Part shown: piece after piece, positions 35,653 to 43,172 of the stretch
Layout of the letters: every line of letters begins with the position of its first letter
Numbering within the stretch: the first letter of the stretch is position 1
NCBI GenBank assembly: GCA_965230795.1
Contig: OZ246020.1
Coordinates: 3,906,001-3,970,000, forward strand
Reading direction: 5' to 3'
DNA length: 64,000 nt
Source of the DNA: PZPK01 sp965230795
GTDB taxonomy: Bacteria > Pseudomonadota > Gammaproteobacteria > Pseudomonadales > Oleiphilaceae
Notes under the pieces: model-generated
The model's input: the letters and a program-made list of their open reading frames with translations, nothing else
Database searches by the model: none
What the model was told of the DNA's origin: nothing
Translations under genes and position numbers: made by a program

Positions 35653-35705
35653 AAAAAAAGCGCTCACAGCAAACAGTAAGGAAGAACCTGCGTCGCCATG
35701 AGCGC
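35653..35705 (-). terminator. Leader terminator of the porin gene
   Basis: On the minus strand, GCGCTCA (35705-35699) pairs with TGAGCGC (35666-35660) and is followed by seven T. The upstream strand of this stem is part of the second ANTAR hairpin, so forming that hairpin would prevent termination. Confidence 0.75.
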
Positions 35706-35743
35706 CTTTGCTCATGCACCCCGTCACTCACATCTTTGCAGAG
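35698..35743 (-). promoter_or_regulatory. ANTAR dual-hexaloop leader motif, porin
   Basis: Two hairpins read from the minus strand. The first (35743-35727) has stem CTC(T)GC/GTGAG with loop AAAGAT. The second (35715-35698) has stem ATGAGC/GCTCAT with loop AAAGGC. Both six-base loops carry A at position 1 and G at position 4, the ANTAR recognition signature, and they are 11 bases apart. The second hairpin overlaps the terminator stem. Confidence 0.7.
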
Positions 35744-35763
35744 CCCGGGAAGCGTGTATATAT

Positions 35764-35782
35764 GCCGAATGGCTTATTCGGC
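35764..35782 (-). terminator. Probable terminator after nrtD
   Basis: GCCGAAT (35764-35770) pairs with ATTCGGC (35776-35782) with a five-base loop, 10 bases after the nrtD stop. It is followed on the minus strand by ATATATA, a weak U tract. Read-through into the porin leader is possible. Confidence 0.5.
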
Positions 35783-35792
35783 GTGCCCGAAA

Positions 35793-36635
35793 TTAGGCAG
35801 CTTTTGTCTTATCTTTTTTCTCCTTCTGCTTTTTTGCACTGGCCATGACCTCGACCTTGCGTTGCTTCTCATACAGGAATTTCAGCACCTCTGATCTTAA
35901 GTGGGTATATTCCGCATCTTCCACCAGCGCCAGTCGATCACGGGGTCGCTCAAGCTTCACGTCAAGGATTTCACCAATGGTCGCTGATGGGCCATTGGTC
36001 ATCATCACGATTCGATCAGACAGCAACACCGCTTCGTCCACATCGTGAGTGATCATAATTACCGTGTTGTTGAGCTCGTTCTGGATCTCCATCAGAGAAT
36101 CCTGCATATGGGATCGGGTCAATGCATCCAAGGCACCAAAGGGCTCATCCATCAGCAGAATATCGGGCTGCATGGCCAGCGCCCGGGCGATCCCGACCCG
36201 CTGTTTCATGCCGCCTGAAATCTCATCCGGACGTTTGTGCATGGCGTGATCCATATGCACCAGCTTGAGATTGTGCTCAATCCACTCTTTGGTTTCGGCC
36301 TTGCTTTTCTGCCTGCCGAATACCTGTTTGACTGCGAGCTCCACATTCTCGTAAGCCGTCAACCAGGGCAAGAGACTATGGTTCTGAAACACCACTGCTC
36401 GCTCGGGCCCGGGACTGGTCACTTCTCTGCCGTTCAGTATCACACCGCCCTTGGTGGCCTGATGTAGCCCTGCTACGACGTTCAGGACAGTTGACTTGCC
36501 ACATCCGGAGTGGCCGATCAGCGACACAAACTCGCCCTTTTGAATCTGCAGGTCCACATCGCTTAATGCCGTAAAAGACCCATTGGGTGTTGGAAACACC
36601 ATATCGATATGACTGATATCCAGTAATACACTCAT
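35793..36635 (-). CDS. nrtD: Nitrate ABC transporter ATPase
   Basis: A 280-residue ATPase of the nitrate/taurine ABC class. Walker A is GHSGCGKST, the signature ISGGMKQR, and Walker B LLMDEPFGALD. The protein ends in a long lysine-rich tail. Length fits the single-domain NrtD, not the fused NrtC of cyanobacteria. It is the last gene of the nrtA-nrtB-nrtD set, 39 bases after nrtB. It powers nitrate import from the periplasm for assimilation. Confidence 0.88.
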   Translation of the reverse strand: MSVLLDISHIDMVFPTPNGSFTALSDVDLQIQKGEFVSLIGHSGCGKSTVLNVVAGLHQATKGGVILNGREVTSPGPERAVVFQNHSLLPWLTAYENVELAVKQVFGRQKSKAETKEWIEHNLKLVHMDHAMHKRPDEISGGMKQRVGIARALAMQPDILLMDEPFGALDALTRSHMQDSLMEIQNELNNTVIMITHDVDEAVLLSDRIVMMTNGPSATIGEILDVKLERPRDRLALVEDAEYTHLRSEVLKFLYEKQRKVEVMASAKKQKEKKDKTKAA

Positions 36636-36674
36636 TGTCCTACTCCTCTTAAATCCTGTCGTTTTTCATTAGGC

Positions 36675-37673
36675 TTAGCGGGCTGCACTTGACTTGTCCC
36701 AGGATACCCAGCGTTGCAGCTGGAGCATGCCACGGTCCAGAAGAAAACCGATAAATCCGATGACGATAACGGCCGCCATAATGCGACTCAATGAATCTGA
36801 ACTGCCATTCTGAAATTCATCCCAAACAAACTTACCGAGGCCCGGATTCTGCGCCAGCATTTCCGCCGCAATCAAAACCATCCAGGCAACCCCCAAAGAC
36901 AGCCGCATACCGGTAAAAATCATGGGAATCGAAGCCGGTAGTACAATTTTCTGCACGTGCTTCAACGCAGGCAGTCTCAATACCCGACTGACGTTAACAA
37001 GATCGCTATCGATGGATGCAACACCCACAGAGGTATTAATCACCATTGGCCAGATGCAACATAGAGTGACTGTGATCATGGAGTTTAGAAACGATTTGGG
37101 CACGATCGGATCCGGGGATACATACAAGGCACTGACCACCATCGTGACCAGCGGCAACCACGCCAGTGGTGATACCGGTTTGAAGATCTGAATAATGGGA
37201 TTCACTGCTTCGTTCAGGTGTTTGCTGAGTCCGACCGCGATGCCCAAAGGAATCGCAAAGAATGCCGCCAGCAGAAAACCACTCATCACTGTCACCAGAC
37301 TGGTACCGATCTGATCCAGGAAGGTCTCCTTACCGGTGTAGTCGCGAATTTTTGGCACGTAATCAGGATCTTCAGCAACCCGCTTGGCATTGCGAACTTC
37401 CTGCCGTTCGTAAAAAGCAGCGGCTTTTTCGCGTTCGGCATGGTGCTCTTCAGCCAGTGACCCAAACTGTTCCCACACGGCCTGAGGACCCGGGAATTTA
37501 CCCAACGACGTATCGATATTCTGTGCAGCGGTAGACCACATCAACAGGAATACCGCGATGCCCAACAAAGGCACACCGATTGTTTTCCCGATCTTCATCA
37601 GGGTATCGATGACTTTATCGAGCCAGGCAATTTTCGGCTCGTCTGTGTCTTTCATGGATGTCGTCGTTGACAT
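36675..37673 (-). CDS. nrtB: Nitrate ABC transporter permease
   Basis: A 332-residue inner-membrane permease. The ATPase-coupling loop is AAEMLAQNPGLGKFVWDEFQ near residue 285. A long periplasmic insertion rich in Glu and Arg (about 75-120) lies between TM1 and TM2. It forms the channel with NrtD. It lies 156 bases after nrtA. Assignment to nitrate rests on the NrtA neighbour, the ANTAR regulator and the NarK gene. Confidence 0.88.
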   Translation of the reverse strand: MSTTTSMKDTDEPKIAWLDKVIDTLMKIGKTIGVPLLGIAVFLLMWSTAAQNIDTSLGKFPGPQAVWEQFGSLAEEHHAEREKAAAFYERQEVRNAKRVAEDPDYVPKIRDYTGKETFLDQIGTSLVTVMSGFLLAAFFAIPLGIAVGLSKHLNEAVNPIIQIFKPVSPLAWLPLVTMVVSALYVSPDPIVPKSFLNSMITVTLCCIWPMVINTSVGVASIDSDLVNVSRVLRLPALKHVQKIVLPASIPMIFTGMRLSLGVAWMVLIAAEMLAQNPGLGKFVWDEFQNGSSDSLSRIMAAVIVIGFIGFLLDRGMLQLQRWVSWDKSSAAR

Positions 37674-37829
37674 AGTCGTTTCTCCCGCATGCTACTGCCG
37701 CATATCAGATTTGCTGTGCTTCATGCTTGAATGAGTGTGTGTATTTCGGCCTGATGGGCCGGGTAATCTAGCTTTGATCCAGGCATCACCGGAGGACAGC
37801 ACCATTGCCGCCCTCCGCTGTAAAATGAC

Positions 37830-39206
37830 CTAGATCGTGTCTCCTTTCTTCAGACCTATGGCAAACTTGTTGATGTAAGCATTGGGCTGTGTACCGTCAT
37901 ACTCCACACCATCAATGAACTCCTTCTGAGGAGCTTTGTAACCATCCTCGGAGGCAAAGTCGGGAAAGTCTTTGGCATCAGCAAGGTTTTCCGCGATCAG
38001 TGATTGTGCTGCTTTGGTATAAATGTCCGGGCGATAGACCTTGGCAGCCATATCCTTGTACCAGTCATCACTCTTGTCTTCAGAGATCTGGCCCCAACGG
38101 CGCATCTGTGTCAGGTACCAGATCGCATCGGAGTAGTAGGGATAGGTTGCGTTGTAACGGAAGAACACGTTGAAATCGGGCACTTCACGCTTGTCACCTT
38201 TCTCGTATTCAAAGGTTCCGGTCATGCTGTTGGCGATAACGTCATAATCTGCACCAACGTAGTTTGGCTGCGACAGAATTTTCACCGCAGCAGGACGGTT
38301 GGCATTGTCATTGGCATCCAGCCACATGGCAGCCCGTATCAAAGCCCGCGTCAGGCGAATGGTGGTGTTGGGGTATTTCTCGGCAAATTCCGCGGTGATC
38401 CCGAAGACTTTTTCCGGATTGTCCTTCCAGATCTCGTAGTCGGTAATTACCGGCACACCAATACCCTTGAATACCGCTTGCTGGTTCCAGGGCTCACCTA
38501 CGCAATAGCCGTAGATCGTGCCTGCTTCCAGCGTCGCTGGCATTTGCGGTGGCGGTGTGACCGACAATAGCGCATCGGCATCTAGCTGACCGGAAATATC
38601 ACCTTTGTGCGGCGCGTAGTAACCGGGATGAATGCCACCCGCTGCCAGCCAGTAACGCAGCTCGTAGTTGTGAGTGGATACGGGAAAAACCATACCCATA
38701 TTGAAAGGCTTGCCATCCGCTTTGTATTTTTCGACGACAGGCTTCAGGTAGTCGGCTTTGATGGGGTGAACAGGACGACCATCATCCATCTTGGGAATAT
38801 TAGGCTTCATCTGTTCCCAGATTTCGTTGGAAACGGTAATACCGTTGCCATTCAGGTCCATTGAAAACGGCGTAATGATATGGGCCTTGGTACCAAAGCC
38901 CATGGTGGCCGCTAGGGGCTGACCTGCCAGCATGTGCGCGCCGTCAAGACGGCCATCGATCACACCGTCCAGCAGTACTTTCCAGTTTGCCTGCGCCTCA
39001 ATCGTGACGTACAAGCCCTCTTCCTCAAAATAGCCATTCTCATAGGCAATGGCGATAGGTGCCATATCTGTCAGTTTGATAAAGCCGAATGTCAGCTCCT
39101 CTTTTTCCGGATAACCCAGCTTCTCTGCCTGTGCCTGAACAGCTCCCAGACCCACTCCCAATGCGACGGTCACCGCGGCGACACGTATCGATTTAAACCA
39201 GCTCAT
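37830..39206 (-). CDS. nrtA: Nitrate-binding periplasmic protein NrtA-like
   Basis: A 458-residue binding protein of the NrtA/CmpA class. The ATG at 39206 (AGGAG upstream) gives MSWFKSIRVAAVTVALGVGL then GAVQAQA, a signal peptide. An ORF extends 36 codons upstream into the leader hairpins and is not coding. The mature protein has LTFGFIKLTDMAPIAIAYEN and YCVGEPWNQQAVFKGIG, typical of nitrate-binding members. Its leader (39236-39324) carries ANTAR-type antitermination elements and a sigma-54 promoter at 39522-39537. Confidence 0.88.
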   Translation of the reverse strand: MSWFKSIRVAAVTVALGVGLGAVQAQAEKLGYPEKEELTFGFIKLTDMAPIAIAYENGYFEEEGLYVTIEAQANWKVLLDGVIDGRLDGAHMLAGQPLAATMGFGTKAHIITPFSMDLNGNGITVSNEIWEQMKPNIPKMDDGRPVHPIKADYLKPVVEKYKADGKPFNMGMVFPVSTHNYELRYWLAAGGIHPGYYAPHKGDISGQLDADALLSVTPPPQMPATLEAGTIYGYCVGEPWNQQAVFKGIGVPVITDYEIWKDNPEKVFGITAEFAEKYPNTTIRLTRALIRAAMWLDANDNANRPAAVKILSQPNYVGADYDVIANSMTGTFEYEKGDKREVPDFNVFFRYNATYPYYSDAIWYLTQMRRWGQISEDKSDDWYKDMAAKVYRPDIYTKAAQSLIAENLADAKDFPDFASEDGYKAPQKEFIDGVEYDGTQPNAYINKFAIGLKKGDTI

Positions 39207-39235
39207 AAACACTCCTGCTGTACTAATAAAAAACC

Positions 39236-39290
39236 AAAAAAAATGCCCACCCGAACAACGCGAAATGAGTTTCGCAAGTTCCGGTGAGCA
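39236..39290 (-). terminator. Leader terminator of nrtA
   Basis: On the minus strand TGCTCACCGGAAC (39290-39278) pairs, with one mismatch and one wobble, with GTTCGGGTGGGCA. The inner stem GCGAAA/TTTCGC lies within, and eight T follow. Its 5' strand is shared with the second ANTAR hairpin, giving the mutually exclusive layout of NasR/NasT-type antitermination. Confidence 0.85.
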
Positions 39291-39324
39291 CCTTTGCTCG
39301 ATTTGTCTGTTCACGCCGTTGTGA
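39286..39324 (-). promoter_or_regulatory. ANTAR dual-hexaloop leader motif, nrtA
   Basis: Two hairpins read from the minus strand. The first (39324-39311) has stem TCAC/GTGA with loop AACGGC. The second (39299-39286) has stem GAGC/GCTC with loop AAAGGT. Both loops have A1 and G4, as recognised by ANTAR proteins, and the linker is 11 bases. The ANTAR gene is 315 bases upstream. Confidence 0.85.
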
Positions 39325-39521
39325 GTGACAAATTATCCATCAAGACTTCAGCGCCCTGACGGTTTGTTTTTGCGGCACCGACTCTTATCAGCGGCGCCTT
39401 ATTAATCTGTATTTCTATCTCAATCTCTATCTGTTGGGCTTCAGTAATCCCTTTTAAGCAAGTCTCTGTTGCCCTTAGCAGCTGGCTTATCCAGCTACTT
39501 TTCATCTCTTACTTATGACTT

Positions 39522-39537
39522 AGCAGACTTCATGCCA
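39522..39537 (-). promoter_or_regulatory. Sigma-54 promoter of the nrt operon
   Basis: TGGCATGAAGTCTGCT on the minus strand matches the -24/-12 consensus with two changes (C6 to T, T12 to C) and correct spacing. The start would be near 39512, giving a leader of about 300 bases. The 39207-39638 stretch holds only this leader, not a gene. Confidence 0.65.
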
Positions 39538-39600
39538 AATAAATTTTATATATAATTCAATATCTTACAAATTACCCTTTTCTCTTTGCGCCATATTGAT

Positions 39601-39618
39601 GCGCCGAAGGCCTGGCGC
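39601..39618 (-). terminator. Hairpin after nasT
   Basis: GCGCC and GGCGC pair around AGGCCTTC, 20 bases after the nasT stop. There is no T run, so it is a weak candidate for the end of the nasT transcript. Confidence 0.35.
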
Positions 39619-39631
39619 AACACCACACTCC

Positions 39632-39646
39632 GCACTAATTACGTGC
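39632..39646 (-). promoter_or_regulatory. NtrC-type site upstream of the nrt operon
   Basis: GCACTAATTACGTGC (plus strand) is a GCAC-N7-GTGC palindrome close to the NtrC consensus. It overlaps the nasT stop codon and is centred about 127 bases before the predicted sigma-54 start of nrtA. Confidence 0.5.
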
Positions 39647-40274
39647 AGCCATTTCCTTCAAACATGCGCAGAACATCAATCATATTCTCAGCCACTGCCG
39701 CAATTGGCTGTCCACGATCCATTGCCATTTTGCGTAATGACCGGTAAGCCTCATCTTCACTGATGCCCTTGTGAGCCATCAGAAGCCCCTTGGCTTTGTC
39801 CAAAACCTTGCGCTCGGCCAACTTGCTGCGCGTCGTCTCCAACTCTTTAAGCAAACCTTGCTGTGTATGGAAACGGGCCACGGCAATACTAATGATAGAC
39901 GGAAAGCGTTGAGGCTGAATATCATTCACAACAAAGGCACTGACTCCTGCTCTGACCACCTCTTCAACAGCCTGAGGTGTATCCTGCTCCGCAAAAACAA
40001 TCACCGGCAACGGATAATGCTCTTTCAACAGCACCATTTGCTGAATGGTTTCCCGATCAGGATGGTCGATCCCCAGAACCAAAAAATCCGGCTCATGCTG
40101 TTTCACCGCGCGGGTCATTTGTCGCACATCCCTGACTTGCTCAACGATTTCATAGGCATTGTCACGCAAAGCCTTTTTCAGGACCGATGAGCGAGAATCA
40201 GAGGAATCCACCAACAAAACCCTGCGCGCATGCACTTGCGACGCTTCCAAACCAGAATGTTTTTGTGTTGCCAT
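39639..40274 (-). CDS. nasT: ANTAR-domain antiterminator (NasT-like)
   Basis: A 211-residue response-regulator-like protein. The receiver-type N-terminus (RVLLVDSSDSRSSVLKKALR, with an Asp in LVLGIDHPD) is followed by a C-terminal ANTAR domain with ERKVLDKAKGLLMAHKGISE and DEAYRSLRKMAMDRGQPIA. ANTAR proteins bind twin hexaloop hairpins and prevent leader termination. Two such leaders lie downstream at nrtA and at the porin. Its usual partner NasS, a nitrate-sensing NrtA relative without signal peptide, is not next to it. It is 163 bases downstream of narK. Confidence 0.9.
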   Translation of the reverse strand: MATQKHSGLEASQVHARRVLLVDSSDSRSSVLKKALRDNAYEIVEQVRDVRQMTRAVKQHEPDFLVLGIDHPDRETIQQMVLLKEHYPLPVIVFAEQDTPQAVEEVVRAGVSAFVVNDIQPQRFPSIISIAVARFHTQQGLLKELETTRSKLAERKVLDKAKGLLMAHKGISEDEAYRSLRKMAMDRGQPIAAVAENMIDVLRMFEGNGCT

Positions 40275-40342
40275 ACTACTTCGCCAATCCGGTGTTAACC
40301 GGTCAGTTCAACAAAAGAATCCGGATTTTTCATGAAATAAGT

Positions 40343-40371
40343 GTGCCCAAATTCAAACCGGGCACTTTTTT
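40343..40371 (+). terminator. Plus-strand hairpin with T run, antisense to neighbouring genes
   Basis: GTGCCC (40343-40348) pairs with GGGCAC (40360-40365) and is followed by six T on the plus strand, but the genes on both sides are on the minus strand. On the minus strand the T run is poor (ACTTATTTC). It could end an antisense transcript or act weakly after narK. Confidence 0.45.
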
Positions 40372-40437
40372 GATCTCCCGACACCTGCCACCGGCAGCAT
40401 CGTCCAGGCCTGAACCCAGACATACCGGGCCTGTACT

Positions 40438-41910
40438 TCAATTCACTTCAATCAACTGCACCGTGCCATCCGGCAGTACTTCGTGTATGTGTCCTTTGGG
40501 TTCATCCAGAAATTGCACCAATCCAAGGCATACTGCTGCAGCACCAGCGATGACCAGGAAGAATGTGGATGGATCAACAAAGGAATACACCGTTAAAAAG
40601 GTCACCGCACCCACGTTACCGTAAGCACCAACCATCCCCGCAATCTGGCCTGTCATGCGGCGCTTGACCAGGGGCACCATTGCAAACACGGCACCCTCAC
40701 CTGCTTGCACAAAAAACGAGCACATCATCACCGCGGCGACCGCGAGAGGGATCATCCATGTGCTGTTTATTGTCGACAGGACCATATATCCGCAGGTTAA
40801 TCCCGCAATAAGAATCGACAAGGTCTTCTTGCGACCAAAACGATCAGACAGATAGCCTCCACCGGGCCGGGCAGCGAGATTCATCAGCGCAAATGCCCCA
40901 CCCAGCAAACCCGCTTTAACAGGGCTCAGGTCAAACATTTCCATAAAAAACGCCGGCAGCATGGATACAACAGCCAACTCTGAACCGAAGGTGACAAAAT
41001 AGGCCCAATCCAGCACAGCGACCTGCTTGAACTTGTATTGATCCTGCTCCGGAACCGCCTGACTAAGGTGCTCCCTGTTGACCAGATAGATCTGATACAT
41101 CTGAAACACAAACAAACCCAACAATACCAGCCACAGGATCTGCGCCGTCGACTGAGACAACAGAGCAACACCGGCTGGCGATAACTTCCAGGTCAAAACA
41201 GACAAGGCAATATACATGGGCACATTCATCGCGATATAAAGCCAGAAATCCCTGCGCGAGCTCACTTCAAGACCTCCAGACTTCTTTGGCTTGAAATAGG
41301 TTGAACCCTTGGGGGTATTCCGCACTTTTTTGTAAAACACCAGACTGTAAACCAAGGCGACCGCACCAGTGGTGGCAATCGCATAGCGCCAACCTTCATC
41401 ACCGCCATAGGCATAGGCCGCCAGCGCGGGCAAAGTCCAGGCGGCTGCAGCGGAGCCAAAATTGCCCCAGCCACCATAGACCCCCTCAGCCAAACCAACA
41501 GTTTTGGCCGGAAACCATTCGCCTACCATACGAATACCAATCACAAAGCCAGCACCAATAAAGCCGCAAAGAAAACGAAACAGGGCTAACTGCTCAAAGG
41601 TCTGTGCAAATGCAAAACCCCAACACAAAAAGGCAGAGCAGAATAGAAGCAGACTGTAGACAGCGCGCGGACCAAACTTATCGACCAGCATGCCGATGAC
41701 TATTCGGGCAGGTATCGTCAACGCCACATTCAGTATCAACAGCGCCTTCCACTGGTCATTGCTCATGTCAAAGGCCGCCATAATGAAGGGCTTCAACGGC
41801 GCATGGCTAAACCACATGACAAAGGTCAAAAAGAACGCAAACCAGGTGAAGTGAAGTATTTGAACAGGACGATGCGACAGGTCCCATAGTCGAAGATGCG
41901 CTTGACTCAT
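40438..41910 (-). CDS. narK: NNP-family nitrate/nitrite transporter
   Basis: A 490-residue MFS protein with twelve transmembrane helices of the nitrate-nitrite porter family. Conserved features are FLTFVMWFSHAPLKPFIMAA in TM1 and GGWGNFGSAAAAWTLPALAA in the first glycine-rich signature of the family. An LAARPGGGYLSDRFG loop is also present. It imports nitrate for assimilation, or exchanges nitrite. It lies upstream of nasT on the same strand and has a sigma-54 promoter at 41960-41975 with an NtrC-type site near -100. No nitrate reductase gene is in the window. Confidence 0.9.
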   Translation of the reverse strand: MSQAHLRLWDLSHRPVQILHFTWFAFFLTFVMWFSHAPLKPFIMAAFDMSNDQWKALLILNVALTIPARIVIGMLVDKFGPRAVYSLLLFCSAFLCWGFAFAQTFEQLALFRFLCGFIGAGFVIGIRMVGEWFPAKTVGLAEGVYGGWGNFGSAAAAWTLPALAAYAYGGDEGWRYAIATTGAVALVYSLVFYKKVRNTPKGSTYFKPKKSGGLEVSSRRDFWLYIAMNVPMYIALSVLTWKLSPAGVALLSQSTAQILWLVLLGLFVFQMYQIYLVNREHLSQAVPEQDQYKFKQVAVLDWAYFVTFGSELAVVSMLPAFFMEMFDLSPVKAGLLGGAFALMNLAARPGGGYLSDRFGRKKTLSILIAGLTCGYMVLSTINSTWMIPLAVAAVMMCSFFVQAGEGAVFAMVPLVKRRMTGQIAGMVGAYGNVGAVTFLTVYSFVDPSTFFLVIAGAAAVCLGLVQFLDEPKGHIHEVLPDGTVQLIEVN

Positions 41911-41959
41911 AATGCAATTCCAGCGAGTGAGTTAGGGGTTAACGTGGTTTCGCGATTAA

Positions 41960-41975
41960 AGCAATATTAACTCCA
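41960..41975 (-). promoter_or_regulatory. Sigma-54 promoter of narK
   Basis: TGGAGTTAATATTGCT on the minus strand has a perfect -12 element (TTGCT), the GG of -24 and correct spacing, but a degenerate rest of -24. The start would be near 41949. The 41911-42400 stretch otherwise holds an NtrC-type site and the promoter of the PEP-CTERM gene, with no credible ORF. Confidence 0.5.
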
Positions 41976-42041
41976 ACGTCTATAACTTTATATTTATCAA
42001 CCACATAACCACTATCAAGCATCAACAACCCGGGTCAATAG

Positions 42042-42056
42042 GCACTCATATAGTGC
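42042..42056 (-). promoter_or_regulatory. NtrC-type site upstream of narK
   Basis: GCACTCATATAGTGC is a near-perfect GCAC-N7-GTGC palindrome (consensus GCACYA-N3-TRGTGC on the minus strand). It is centred about 100 bases before the predicted narK start. Confidence 0.6.
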
Positions 42057-42317
42057 AATTGCATCAGACAGCAAAAGCATAAACGCTCTGTTTGAGTGCT
42101 CACCATTAGGCCAACGATAAAGCCACGCCCATAAAGCCCTAAAACTGATCACCAGCACTTTCAAGAAGTCTTTACGTAGCACAAACATGTAGATAGGCAA
42201 GGAATAAATTCAGAATATTTTACAACTCTTTACATGTGTCGATTTAATTTACACAAAAGAAAGACTCCGCATTACAAAACCATTGCTACCTATTGTTTAT
42301 AAATATATTTTCATCTT

Positions 42318-42333
42318 TGGCACACATAATGCT
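42318..42333 (+). promoter_or_regulatory. Sigma-54 promoter of the PEP-CTERM gene
   Basis: TGGCACACATAATGCT matches the -24 element at TGGCAC and the -12 element at TGCT with exact spacing. A start near 42344 would leave a 57-base leader. PEP-CTERM genes are often driven by sigma-54 and the PrsK/PrsR pair, which is not in this window. Confidence 0.7.
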
Positions 42334-42400
42334 TTTACAGTCATAATTAGAAATGGCGCGCAAGCGCACGAAAAAACCAACCTTAGTTAAGGAAATGATA

Positions 42401-43060
42401 ATGAAACTCAAGCAGTTCTTGACCGCCGCATTATTGGCAAGCTCTTCCCTCTGTGCATTTGCGGTACCTGTCTACAATGGCGACACCAATGCACCCGGTT
42501 TTAATGATGCTCAACTCCAGTCTGGCTACACCATCTGGAATGATGATGACAACGGCAGCAACTGGCACATCCGCTGGACAAGTAAAAACCAGTCGTCCTC
42601 TAACATCATTAACTGGTTCGGTAACATCGTATTCCAGAATTCCAACCTTGACGGCGTAACCACTTACAAGTTCGAGTCCGGTGGCACCCACGCGGACTAT
42701 AAGCAAATTTCTTACGATGACATGTTCAACAGTTTTACCGACTCTTTCGCCTGGGTTGCCAAAACGAACGACACCGGTGGAGTTGATGGATTTGATTTCA
42801 CGCTGGCGGACGGCGTAGAAATCATGGAGTTTGAATTGGGCTCAAGCCTGTTTGCAGATATGGATACCAGCAACCACACGAAAGGACAGATGATCTATCT
42901 GGGTGACGGACTTGCAAACCCTGACGTGTATGTGTTCTCTGCAAATGGACACGTTTACCAGGAGTTCAAGGTAGCTGTACCGGAACCAGGTACTCTGGCG
43001 CTGCTGGGCTTAGGTCTTGCTGGTCTGGGTTTGGCACGTCGCAAGCAAGCACAAGCTTAA
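42401..43060 (+). CDS. PEP-CTERM sorting-domain exported protein
   Basis: A 219-residue secreted protein. Its signal peptide is MKLKQFLTAALLASSSLCAF (cleavage near AVPVYNG). The C-terminus is a PEP-CTERM tripartite signal: VPEPGTLALLGLGLAGL followed by a transmembrane run and RRKQ. Exosortase would cut at PEP and the protein is likely linked to extracellular polysaccharide. The mature domain is Asn-, Asp- and Trp-rich (IWNDDDNGSNWHIRW), a common PEP-CTERM fold of unknown role. The ATG at 42401 with AAGGAAATG upstream is chosen. No exosortase gene is here. Confidence 0.92.
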   Translation: MKLKQFLTAALLASSSLCAFAVPVYNGDTNAPGFNDAQLQSGYTIWNDDDNGSNWHIRWTSKNQSSSNIINWFGNIVFQNSNLDGVTTYKFESGGTHADYKQISYDDMFNSFTDSFAWVAKTNDTGGVDGFDFTLADGVEIMEFELGSSLFADMDTSNHTKGQMIYLGDGLANPDVYVFSANGHVYQEFKVAVPEPGTLALLGLGLAGLGLARRKQAQA

Positions 43061-43087
43061 GTTTGGGACTGCTCTAGAAACGCAAAA

Positions 43088-43111
43088 CCCCGCGGACGCG
43101 GGGTTTTTTTT
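43088..43111 (+). terminator. Terminator after the PEP-CTERM gene
   Basis: CCCCGC (43088-43093) pairs with GCGGGG (43098-43103) with a short loop and eight T, 28 bases after the stop. An A run before it lets it also stop leftward transcription. Confidence 0.9.
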
Positions 43112-43172
43112 GCCTGTTTCTGTCAATTGCGCTCGTTTTTTTATCTACTCTTTTTCTCGCTGCTCTATTGTG

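Noticed and set aside
39311..39505. 64-codon ORF in the nrtA leader, possible leader peptide
   Set aside because: It has no ribosome site, the start lies almost at the predicted transcription start, and its end runs into ANTAR hairpin 1. The region is better explained as regulatory RNA.
42015..42200. 61-codon minus-strand ORF between narK and the PEP-CTERM gene
   Set aside because: It spans the NtrC-type site and has no homology that I recognise.
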